A stretch of 64,000 bases of DNA, taken from Amycolatopsis alba DSM 44262. Lineage in GTDB: Bacteria; Actinomycetota; Actinomycetes; Mycobacteriales; Pseudonocardiaceae. Below the pieces are notes generated by a model. The model was not told the origin of the DNA. It saw only the letters and a list, made by a program, of their open reading frames with translations, and searched no databases. The stretch is taken from contig NZ_KB913032.1 in the NCBI RefSeq assembly GCF_000384215.1, positions 7,835,605 through 7,899,604 on the forward strand, written 5' to 3'. Below are positions 41,394 through 49,161 of this stretch, one piece after another (position 1 is the first letter of the stretch; each line of letters begins with the position of its first letter). Made by a program: the position numbers and the translations under genes.

Positions 41394-41847
41394 GGTTCCG
41401 GGACCCGAACGCCGCGAGCACCTCATGACAGGACCCGCGCATCCGATGGCGCCGTTCCACCAGCCGCACTCGGGCCGCGAAGCGGTACGCGAACTCCTCC
41501 GCCTCGACCTCCCCCCACGGCTGCCGCCGGTCACCGGAGGCGTGCACGCTACGCGAGCACTTGTGACCGAGAAGCAGGTGGCCGAGTTCGTGCGCGACGA
41601 TATGCAGGACGTGCGCCCACGGGGTCCCGCGCACCACGAACAGGTAGTCCATCGCCTCGGTGGTCACCAGCATGCCGCTGGGTGTCGCTCCGGTGGCGTT
41701 CATCCGCCATAACGCGAGCGGGGTCTTCCGCTGCGCGCCCAACTCCTCCAGGAACGCTGTCACTTCGAACCCTGGCCGGATCGGCAGCGTCTCGATCAGC
41801 TCGTCGCAACGCCGCCTGAGTTCTCTCCTGCTGGCCCCGAAAGCCAT
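41371..41847 (-). CDS. ImmA/IrrE-type zinc metallopeptidase
   Basis: 158 residues. The HExxH site is H-E-L-G-H at 86-90, with a glutamate-rich helix W-G-E-V-E-A-E-E-F-A-Y-R-F-A near 111-124 giving the third ligand. The N-terminal half includes G-M-L-V-T-T-E-A-M-D-Y-L-F-V-V-R. Members cleave XRE-type repressors (as ImmA cleaves ImmR in ICEBs1), so it may release the regulator at 39523 and induce transfer. Overlaps the membrane-protein gene by 23 bases. Confidence 0.85.
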   Translation of the reverse strand: MAFGASRRELRRRCDELIETLPIRPGFEVTAFLEELGAQRKTPLALWRMNATGATPSGMLVTTEAMDYLFVVRGTPWAHVLHIVAHELGHLLLGHKCSRSVHASGDRRQPWGEVEAEEFAYRFAARVRLVERRHRMRGSCHEVLAAFGSRNHGYQYGV

Positions 41848-42148
41848 GATGTTCCCTCTCCCTCGCTACGTCTCGCAGCCCGCACATCTGTTCGGTGCCG
41901 GACAAAGCTGAGCCTCATTCCCATGCCGACTCCGGCGCAGCCATCGCGACTCAAGCCGCCTACCAAGTTGTTTGTCAGTCTGTTGAAAACCAACAGCACT
42001 GGATAGGGCGTGTCGTTGCCGATCATGCAGGGACAACGCTGACCTGCACAAAGTCACCCACTCCGCTGTCAGGGGGTGTTGCCTCTTTCTGTGGGACAGG
42101 ACGGACTCTGGCAGGGTCTGCCCAAGAGATCTTGGGAGGAACGCACGG
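41848..42148. other. 301-bp divergent intergenic region
   Basis: No gene. A short dyad CTGTTG-AAAAC-CAACAG (41980-41996) could bind a regulator. GGGAGG just before 42149 is the ribosome site of the lipoprotein gene. Confidence 0.45.
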
Positions 42149-43177
42149 GTGAAAGGCACCAAACTGCGTGGGGTCGTCGCTGTGTTGGCGGCGGTGGTAG
42201 CTGTGCAACTGACGGCCTGTAGTGCAGGTGGCGGCCAGCCGCATCCGGTCGGCGCGACGCCAAAGGTGGCGCTCGTTCTGGGCGGAAGCGCGACCGACCG
42301 CGGGTTCAACCAGGTCGCCGCGGATGCCGCGAGTGAACTTCAGAAACGCGGCGCGATCAGCTTTCAAGTCTCGGAGAACGTCACGAATGCCGAGGCCGAG
42401 TCCAAGATGAGACAGTACGCGACCTCGGGCTACGACCTGGTCGTCGGCTGGGGACTGGGGTTCTCGGACACGGTCTTCAAAGTCGCTACGCAGATCCCCA
42501 CCGCGCGGTTTGTCGCTACAGGCGGGGTGGACATCCTGAACAAGGCCACACCTTCCGTCGAGACCTGGACCTACGCCGCGGAGCAACTCGGGTACCTGAT
42601 GGGGATCATCGCCGGATCGACGCAGCTGTCGCCGGTCGGCATCGTCGACGGCGAACAGGCCCCGTTCGTCCAAGCCCAATGGTTCGGTTTCAGCCAGGGA
42701 CTCGCCGCCACGAACCCGGCGGCGCGGCAACTTCCACCGGTCTACACCGGTTCCTGGGAAGACGCCGCGCGGGCAAGTCAGGCCACCGCCGCGCAGATCG
42801 CGGCCGGCGCCAGGCTCGTCGCGACCAACGCGGAGGGGTACAGCCCAGGAGTGGCCAGCGCTGCCCAAGCCGGTGGTATCGCGACAGTCGGCCTGGCGAC
42901 GTTGACCAGCGCAGCCGCAGCGTCGGTCAACGTAGGTCAGGTGAAAACCGACCTGACGCCGATCCTGACCGAATGGATTACGAGGCTCAAGAACGGCACG
43001 TTCGGGAGCCGAGGCACGACGTCGACCATCGCGAATCGCTCTCTCGTACCCGCTGACCTCACTAGTGTGGCCGCCGCGCCGGGAATGCCATCGGACCTGG
43101 ACAAACGCATCGCCGATCTTGCGGAGCGCCTGCGAGCGGGCACGGTCACCATCACACCCTGGCAGCCGGGCAGATGA
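42149..43177 (+). CDS. BMP-family ABC importer substrate-binding lipoprotein
   Basis: 342 residues. A type-II signal peptide ends in the lipobox L-T-A-C (Cys24). The mature part is a periplasmic-binding fold of the BMP/PnrA type: V-A-L-V-L-G-G-S-A-T-D-R-G-F-N, G-Y-D-L-V-V-G-W-G, and F-S-Q-G-L-A-A-T-N-P. Relatives bind nucleosides, purines or similar heterocycles. GTG start after GGGAGG. First gene of an operon with a double ATPase and two permeases (overlap ATGA). Confidence 0.88.
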   Translation: MKGTKLRGVVAVLAAVVAVQLTACSAGGGQPHPVGATPKVALVLGGSATDRGFNQVAADAASELQKRGAISFQVSENVTNAEAESKMRQYATSGYDLVVGWGLGFSDTVFKVATQIPTARFVATGGVDILNKATPSVETWTYAAEQLGYLMGIIAGSTQLSPVGIVDGEQAPFVQAQWFGFSQGLAATNPAARQLPPVYTGSWEDAARASQATAAQIAAGARLVATNAEGYSPGVASAAQAGGIATVGLATLTSAAAASVNVGQVKTDLTPILTEWITRLKNGTFGSRGTTSTIANRSLVPADLTSVAAAPGMPSDLDKRIADLAERLRAGTVTITPWQPGR

Positions 43178-44673
43178 CCACGGCGCCTCTGCTGGCGCTG
43201 CGGTCGGTCTCCAAGAAGTTTCCCGCCGTCCAGGCGCTCGACACCGTCACTGTGGCCGTGAACGGCGGACAGATTCATGCGCTCCTTGGTCAGAACGGAG
43301 CCGGGAAGTCCACAGCCGCGCAGATCGCCGCTGGGCTGGACACGCCTGACGAAGGCCACGTCGAGGTCGCCGGTTCCCCGGTCCTGTTTGGCGGTCGTGC
43401 TGACGCGATCGCGCACGGGGTGGGATACATTCCACAGGCCGACAGCCTCGTCGACGACCTCACGCTCGTGGAAACCCTGGCGTTAAGCCAAACTCACCGG
43501 GTCGTGCGCCGCAGAAAACTCACCGCCAGGCTGCGAACCACGGCCTCGCAGGCAGGCGTTCCAGTCGCCTTGGACACCCCAGCGCGGCATCTCAGCCGAG
43601 GCGAACGCCAACTCGGCGAGCTGGTAATCGCGCTGGCACAGGGGGCTCGTGTCCTGCTGCTCGACGAGCCCACCTCAGCGCTTGGTCCACGCGAGGTCGA
43701 GACCTTGTTCGATCATCTGCGCACGGTGGCCGATTCGGGCGTGGCGGTTCTCCTCATTTCCCATCACCTGGGTGATGTTCGCCAGGTCGCGGACACCGCG
43801 ACAGTGCTCGCGCACGGCCGGGTCATCCACACCGGTCCGGTCGCCGACATCGACGACCGGACCCTGGCCCGCACCATCGTCGGTGACGAGGTGAGGACAC
43901 CGCCTCCACGTACCGGCCGCGAACCCGGTGAGGACGTCCTTGTGCTCTCAGGGGTCAGCGCGACATGCGGCGATCCCGTTCCCGTCCGCGATGTCAGCCT
44001 TCGGGTACGTGCGGGCGAAGTCGTGGCCGTTGTCGGCGTCGCTGGCAACGGCCAGCGCGCCTTGGCCGAAGTCGCCGCATGCCGCATCGCTCCCGTGACC
44101 GGCACAGTGTCCAGTGGGCAGCGGGTGGCCTACGTACCCGAGCATCGGGTCGACGCGCTGCTTCCAGAGCGGGCGGCGTGGTGGTCGGCGATGGTGACGC
44201 GTCTGCGCGAACCCGCGTTTTCCCGCCGGGGCGGCCTCGATGCCGTGGCTCTCGTCGGGGCCGCCAGCGCGTTGTTCGACCGGCACGACGTGCGCCCCCG
44301 AAACCCGGACGTCGCGGTGACGGCACTGTCAGGCGGAAACCAGCAGAAGCTCCTTGTTGGCCGCGAACTCGACAACAGACCAGACGTCGCGATCCTCCAT
44401 GGGCCGACACAGGGCCTGGACCTGGTGGCAACCCGCGCGATCCTTGACGAGATCCGGCGAGCAGCCGATGCAGGTACCGCGCTCCTGGTGATCTCTGCGG
44501 ACCTCGACGAGGCCCGCCAGCTCGCCGATCGCCTCGTCGTACTGTCGAAGGGCCGGATCATCGCGGACGTCCCCGCCGGGGAACTCGACGACACAGTGCT
44601 CTGGCGACTGACGTCCGGGCTGCCCTCCGCCGAAGTCGCACCCGGCCGCACTGCTGCGGGCAATGCCAAGTGA
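43174..44673 (+). CDS. ABC importer ATPase, two fused ABC domains
   Basis: 499 residues. Domain 1 has Walker A G-Q-N-G-A-G-K-S-T (~37), signature L-S-R-G-E-R-Q and Walker B V-L-L-L-D-E-P-T-S-A-L. Domain 2 (~260-499) has the degenerate P-loop G-V-A-G-N-G-Q-R, signature L-S-G-G-N-Q-Q-K and H-G-P-T-Q-G-L-D. This is the sugar/nucleoside importer layout in which only one site is fully canonical. It drives uptake with the two permeases that follow; start and stop overlap both neighbours. Confidence 0.9.
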   Translation: MTTAPLLALRSVSKKFPAVQALDTVTVAVNGGQIHALLGQNGAGKSTAAQIAAGLDTPDEGHVEVAGSPVLFGGRADAIAHGVGYIPQADSLVDDLTLVETLALSQTHRVVRRRKLTARLRTTASQAGVPVALDTPARHLSRGERQLGELVIALAQGARVLLLDEPTSALGPREVETLFDHLRTVADSGVAVLLISHHLGDVRQVADTATVLAHGRVIHTGPVADIDDRTLARTIVGDEVRTPPPRTGREPGEDVLVLSGVSATCGDPVPVRDVSLRVRAGEVVAVVGVAGNGQRALAEVAACRIAPVTGTVSSGQRVAYVPEHRVDALLPERAAWWSAMVTRLREPAFSRRGGLDAVALVGAASALFDRHDVRPRNPDVAVTALSGGNQQKLLVGRELDNRPDVAILHGPTQGLDLVATRAILDEIRRAADAGTALLVISADLDEARQLADRLVVLSKGRIIADVPAGELDDTVLWRLTSGLPSAEVAPGRTAAGNAK

Positions 44674-45743
44674 TACCTCCGAGGCACCGCGATTACCTGA
44701 TGGGGGCAGCGATCGTCGGCGCGGGTTTCGGCCTGGTCGTCCTTCTCGTCGTCTCGGTCGGCGGCGACCCCCTCGACACGGCAATCGGCTGGGCCGACGG
44801 CGCGTTCGGGCTGCCCTACAACTTGTCACAAACCCTGACTTCCGCTGTTCCGCTCGTCGTCGTCGCGCTCGGGGCGGCGGTACCGCTACGAACCGGTGTG
44901 ATCGTCGTCGGCGCAGAGGGGCAAATGATCGTCGGCGCGATCACCGCCGCTGCTGTGCTCCTGTCTGTCGGGAATTCGGTGCCACCCGTGGTGTCCTTAC
45001 CGCTCGGCGCGGTGGCCGGCGCGGGCGGCGGAGCCGTATGGTCGCTGCTTCCCGGTGTCGCACTACTGCGGTGGCGGGCGTCGGAGATTCTGTCCGCGCT
45101 GCTGGCGACGTTCATCGCCGTACAGGTTCTGGCGTATCTGCTCCGAACCTACTTGCGAGACCCCGCCGGAGCTGCCACAGCGCGCAGCGCAAGCCTTCCG
45201 GGCTCCGCGCTCATTCCCTGGCTTCCGGGGCCTGGCAGGGTCAGCACGGCAATCTTCGGAGTTCTCATTCTGCTCGCGGTGGCGATGTGGTGGCATCGCA
45301 GCCGCGGAGCCACCCTGCTTGAGATCTACGGCGAGCGCCGCTGGCTTGCCGAACGATCAGGGGTCACACCGACAGGCGCGATCCTCGCGACGACCGCCGT
45401 ATCCGGAGCAACCGCCGGGCTGGCGGGCTGGATCCAGCTCGCAGCCGTCGACGAGCGGCTCACACCCGCGATCACCGGAGGTATCGGCTTCGGCGGCCTG
45501 ATCGTAGCTGTCCTGGGCAGGTACAGGCCCGTACCGATCCTGGTGGCCGGCGTTGTCTTCGCAGCCATCGCCACCGGCGCGGGCGGTGTCCAGGTGCGCA
45601 CGGGGGTCCCTTCGTCCATTGGCACCGTCGCACAAGCGGTAATGCTCGGCGCGGCGGTGCTCGCGATCGCCATCGTCCGGCGCCGAGCAGCCCGCCGGGC
45701 CGCAGGTGACGAAGCTGGTCCTCAGGGTGACCACGATGGCTGA
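44670..45743 (+). CDS. ABC importer permease (branched, nucleoside-type) 1
   Basis: 357 residues with about ten hydrophobic helices. E-I-L-S-A-L-L-A-T-F-I-A-V-Q lies in the position of the cytosolic coupling motif (usually E-I-x-x-x-L-x-x-N), and G-V-T-P-T-G-A-I-L follows in the second half. GTG start overlaps the ATPase stop (GTGA). Forms the membrane channel with the next permease. Confidence 0.87.
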   Translation: MIPPRHRDYLMGAAIVGAGFGLVVLLVVSVGGDPLDTAIGWADGAFGLPYNLSQTLTSAVPLVVVALGAAVPLRTGVIVVGAEGQMIVGAITAAAVLLSVGNSVPPVVSLPLGAVAGAGGGAVWSLLPGVALLRWRASEILSALLATFIAVQVLAYLLRTYLRDPAGAATARSASLPGSALIPWLPGPGRVSTAIFGVLILLAVAMWWHRSRGATLLEIYGERRWLAERSGVTPTGAILATTAVSGATAGLAGWIQLAAVDERLTPAITGGIGFGGLIVAVLGRYRPVPILVAGVVFAAIATGAGGVQVRTGVPSSIGTVAQAVMLGAAVLAIAIVRRRAARRAAGDEAGPQGDHDG

Positions 45744-46656
45744 GTTCGTCGTTCTGGTCCTTATCGGTGCCGTCAGCGCGGCGACGCCTCTCATCCTGGC
45801 TGGACTCGGCGAGACGGTGCTGGAGCGTTCCGGCGCAGGGATCGGTCTCGGGCTGGAGGGAACGATGGTGTGCGGGGCGCTGGCCGGCGTGCTCGGTTCC
45901 GCGGTCGGCGGTCCCTGGGCGGGGCTCGGCTCTGGGGTTTTAGCCGGTCTGGCCTTCGGGGGCTTGTACGCGGCTGGGCTGGGGTGCGGAGCGGACGGCG
46001 TGCTGGTCGGAATCACGCTGACCTTGCTCGGCACGGGTCTGAGCACCTATATCGCGCAGGCCACCGACCCTGCCGACCAGACCGCGCTGAGCGCCCCGAC
46101 GCTACCGACCATCTCCCTGCCGTGGCTGGACCGGGTCCCCGTGGTGGCACCACTGTTCACCGGCACGAGCGTCGCGGTCTACCTCGCAATCGTCGCGACC
46201 GCGCTCATGTGGTGGATGTTCCGTTTCACCAGGTTCGGGCTCCGGCTGCGCACCGTCGGCGACGATCCCGAATCTGCCACCGTTCTTGGGATCTCCGTCC
46301 CTGGTCATCGCACGGCGGCAGCTCTGATCGCCGGCGGGTTCGGGGGCATCGCCGGGGCCGCGTTGTCGCTGGGTTCGATCGGCACCTTCGCCCCGATGAT
46401 GACCACGGGCCGAGGGTTCATCGCGCTCACCATCGTGATCCTCGCGCGGCGCCACCCGGTCGGCGTCGCGGCGGCGGCGTTACTGATCGGCGTCTTCGAC
46501 AGCCTTGCCCTTCTCGCGCAAACACGGACTCTCAGGCTACCGGTCGAGGCATATCAAGTGCTGCCGTGGATCGGAGCCTTCCTGATGCTCTACATCGACG
46601 GACACCGCCGAATTCGACGTGTGCACCATCTCCCACCACAGAAGGAGCCGATATGA
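45736..46656 (+). CDS. ABC importer permease (branched, nucleoside-type) 2
   Basis: 306 residues from the ATG at 45736 (in-frame GTGs at 45706 and 45727 are possible). About nine helices. Near the N-terminus G-L-G-E-T-V-L-E-R-S-G-A-G-I-G-L-G-L-E-G-T-M is the typical permease-2 signature, followed later by R-T-V-G-D-D-P-E-S-A-T-V-L-G-I-S-V. It overlaps both neighbours, the downstream gene in an ATGA junction. Confidence 0.88.
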   Translation: MAEFVVLVLIGAVSAATPLILAGLGETVLERSGAGIGLGLEGTMVCGALAGVLGSAVGGPWAGLGSGVLAGLAFGGLYAAGLGCGADGVLVGITLTLLGTGLSTYIAQATDPADQTALSAPTLPTISLPWLDRVPVVAPLFTGTSVAVYLAIVATALMWWMFRFTRFGLRLRTVGDDPESATVLGISVPGHRTAAALIAGGFGGIAGAALSLGSIGTFAPMMTTGRGFIALTIVILARRHPVGVAAAALLIGVFDSLALLAQTRTLRLPVEAYQVLPWIGAFLMLYIDGHRRIRRVHHLPPQKEPI

Positions 46657-47780
46657 CCACCGGACACCCGTTCGCGCCACCAGCACACGAGCAGCACTGG
46701 GTCACCGCCGCCTCAGAGCTGGCGCGTGAATTCGCCAAGAGCGCGGCCGAACGCGACCGAACGGCGGAATTGCCGATCGAGAACCTGCGTGCTCTGCACG
46801 ACAGCGGGATCGACGCCGCCTTCGTTCCCGTCGCACTCGGAGGAGAGGGGCTGAGCTACCGCAGTTACGGCGCCATCGTCCGCACTCTGAGCGCCGCATG
46901 CCCGTCGACCGCGTGCATCTGGGTCATGCACATCGGCGCGGCGGTCGGCCTCGTCGAGATGTCCACTCCGGACACCGCCAGATTCTGGGCCGACGAACTC
47001 GTCGACGGAGCACGGTTCGCCAACGCATTGTCCGAGCCGGCCAGCGGGAACCTGTTCCTCCAGCCCCTCCAGCACGCCGAGCCTGCCGAAGGCGGGCATC
47101 GGCTGTCCGGCGCGAAACGCTTCTCCTCGGGATGCGAGGTCGCCGACCACTTCCTGATCAACGCGCTCGTCGACGGCCAACCCGCGTTCTTCGGTCTCGA
47201 CCTCGACCCCACGACCATGACCTTCGTGCCGATCTGGGACACCATGGGCCTGCGCGCGAGCCGGTCACAGCTCATCGAGTTCGCTGGCACCCTGCTCCCC
47301 GAGGATCGACGGTGCCCGCCGTCGACCGGGCCGCGGCCCAACCACATCGGCGCCGGTCTCGCCTTCCTCTCGCTCGGGATCGCGGACGCGGCACTCGCCG
47401 CCCTGACCGCTCACGCGCGCGACCGCGCCATCCCCACCACCGGTGAGCCACTGGCGAGCATGCAGTGGGTGCGTTTCGCCGTTGGAGACATCGCCTCGCG
47501 GCTGGAGGCCGCCGCGATGTACGCGCAGCACATGACCTGGCTCGCTGATCAGAACGACACCGGCTTCCTTCCCGCGACCATGCACGCCAAGCTCCAGGCC
47601 AACACGATCGCCCGCGACGCCGCGGACCTCGGTGTCCGCATCGGCGGCGGCTCGGGGTACACCCGCGGCGACATCGAACGCGCATTCCGGGATGCTCCGG
47701 CCGGATGGCTCATGGCGTACTCCGGCGAAATCTGCCAGGACACCATCGGCGCCAGCGTTCTCTCCCCCACCACCCCGTAG
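46653..47780 (+). CDS. acyl-CoA dehydrogenase-fold flavin monooxygenase (DszC/SfnC-like)
   Basis: 375 residues. Acyl-CoA dehydrogenase fold: E-L-A-R-E-F-A-K-S-A-A-E-R-D near the N-terminus, P-V-A-L-G-G-E-G-L-S, F-A-N-A-L-S-E-P-A-S-G, G-A-K-R-F-S-S-G-C, and D-T-M-G-L-R-A-S-R-S. No catalytic glutamate pattern of true beta-oxidation enzymes is obvious, and the neighbour is a DszA-type enzyme, so a reduced-flavin monooxygenase acting on a small heterocycle or sulfur compound fits better. ATG overlaps the permease stop; it is translated with the importer. Confidence 0.75.
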   Translation: MTTGHPFAPPAHEQHWVTAASELAREFAKSAAERDRTAELPIENLRALHDSGIDAAFVPVALGGEGLSYRSYGAIVRTLSAACPSTACIWVMHIGAAVGLVEMSTPDTARFWADELVDGARFANALSEPASGNLFLQPLQHAEPAEGGHRLSGAKRFSSGCEVADHFLINALVDGQPAFFGLDLDPTTMTFVPIWDTMGLRASRSQLIEFAGTLLPEDRRCPPSTGPRPNHIGAGLAFLSLGIADAALAALTAHARDRAIPTTGEPLASMQWVRFAVGDIASRLEAAAMYAQHMTWLADQNDTGFLPATMHAKLQANTIARDAADLGVRIGGGSGYTRGDIERAFRDAPAGWLMAYSGEICQDTIGASVLSPTTP

Positions 47781-47790
47781 GACGGTCCCC

Positions 47791-49161
47791 ATGGCTGAAC
47801 ACCGCCCGTACATGAAGTTCAACGCGTTCACGATGATCACCCCGTCGCACCACGGGCCTGGGTTAGCGTTCGAACCCGGCAGCCGGCAGCTGGATTACCA
47901 CCTGCCGCAGCCCTGGATCGACCTGGCCATCCTGCTCGAAAGAGGACTCTTCGACACCATCTTCTTCGCCGACGTCCTGGCGCCATACGAGGTTTTCCGC
48001 GGCAACCGCCACGCGACCGTCGCCGAGGGAATGCAGTTCCCCACCGGCGATCCCTCCGTCCTGATCCCCTTGCTGGCCTACCATACTCAGAACCTCGCCT
48101 TTGTTTTCACGTCGAACATTCTCCAGGCCCACCCGTACGAGTTCGCGCGTCGCGTGTCCACACTGGACCATCTCACCAGTGGCCGGGTCGGCTGGAACAT
48201 CGTCACATCGTTCCTTCCCGGCGCAGGACGGAATCTGGGATTCGGCGGGCTGCCCGAGCACCCTGAACGCTATGCCCGAGCCGAGGAATACACCGCAGCG
48301 GTGTACAAACTCTGGGAGCACAGCTGGGAGGACGGCGCAGCGATCCGCGACACCGCCACCAGGATCTTCGCCGATCCCGCGAAGGTCCACGCCGTCAGAC
48401 ACCGCGGCGAGTTCTACGACCTCGACGGCCCCCATCTGTGTGAACCGTCGCCACAGCGCACGCCCCTGCTCTTTCAAGCCGGCATGAGCCCCACTGGCCG
48501 GGCCTTCGCGGGCCGCCATGCCGAAGCACTGTTCATCAACTCCCTCGACCCCGACGCCGCTGCACCCGTCGTCGCCGACGTCCGGCAAGCGGCTGTCAAC
48601 GCCGGGCGCGATCCGCACAACGTGAAGATCTTTGTCCCGCAGAGTTTCCTGCTTGCCGCCACCGAACAGGAAGCACACCGCCGCGACAAGGAGCTCCTCG
48701 AACGACAAACCATCGAGGGGAACGCCGCGAGGATGAGTGTGTTCCTGTTTCACGATTGGGGCACCGAGGACCTCACCGCGAAAGTCGCCGATCTCCGGCA
48801 CCGCGACGTATCGGCCCCCGTTCGGAAACTGCTCGACTGGTCCACCCGCGACGACTGGACGCTCGGGGAACTCCTTCTCCGTTGGGGAAACAGGAGAATC
48901 GTGGGCACTCCCGAGCAGATCGCCGACACCATCGAACGCTGGCATGAGGCGGGCGTCGACGGCATCAACCTCGAATACGTCACCTCACCAGGAAGCTTTG
49001 GTGAGTTCATCGAGCACGTCGTCCCACTTCTTCAGAAGCGCGGACTCATGCAACGTGAATACCTACCCGGAACTCTCCGCGAGAAGTTCTTCGGTGACGG
49101 CCCACACCTACCCGGCGAGCACCCCGCACGTAGACACCGCGCACCAGGACGATCGGTCTAG
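47791..49161 (+). CDS. FMN-dependent monooxygenase, NtaA/SnaA/DszA family
   Basis: 456 residues, luciferase-like barrel. Family signatures: F-N-A-F-T-M, W-x-D-L-A-I-L-L-E-R-G-L-F-D-T-I-F-F-A-D, S-T-L-D-H-L-T-S-G-R-V-G-W-N-I-V-T-S, R-Y-A-R-A-E-E-Y, F-Q-A-G-M-S-P-T-G-R-x-F-A, and near the end G-V-D-G-I-N-L-E-Y. Such enzymes use FMNH2 and oxygen, and need a flavin reductase, which is not in this window. Last gene of the operon; it overlaps the convergent regulator by 4 bases. Confidence 0.88.
   Translation: MAEHRPYMKFNAFTMITPSHHGPGLAFEPGSRQLDYHLPQPWIDLAILLERGLFDTIFFADVLAPYEVFRGNRHATVAEGMQFPTGDPSVLIPLLAYHTQNLAFVFTSNILQAHPYEFARRVSTLDHLTSGRVGWNIVTSFLPGAGRNLGFGGLPEHPERYARAEEYTAAVYKLWEHSWEDGAAIRDTATRIFADPAKVHAVRHRGEFYDLDGPHLCEPSPQRTPLLFQAGMSPTGRAFAGRHAEALFINSLDPDAAAPVVADVRQAAVNAGRDPHNVKIFVPQSFLLAATEQEAHRRDKELLERQTIEGNAARMSVFLFHDWGTEDLTAKVADLRHRDVSAPVRKLLDWSTRDDWTLGELLLRWGNRRIVGTPEQIADTIERWHEAGVDGINLEYVTSPGSFGEFIEHVVPLLQKRGLMQREYLPGTLREKFFGDGPHLPGEHPARRHRAPGRSV

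Noticed and set aside
45870..46652. Long upstream extension of the DszC-like gene
   Set aside because: It overlaps the permease in another frame and is Arg-rich; the ATG at 46653 overlapping the permease stop is the natural start.
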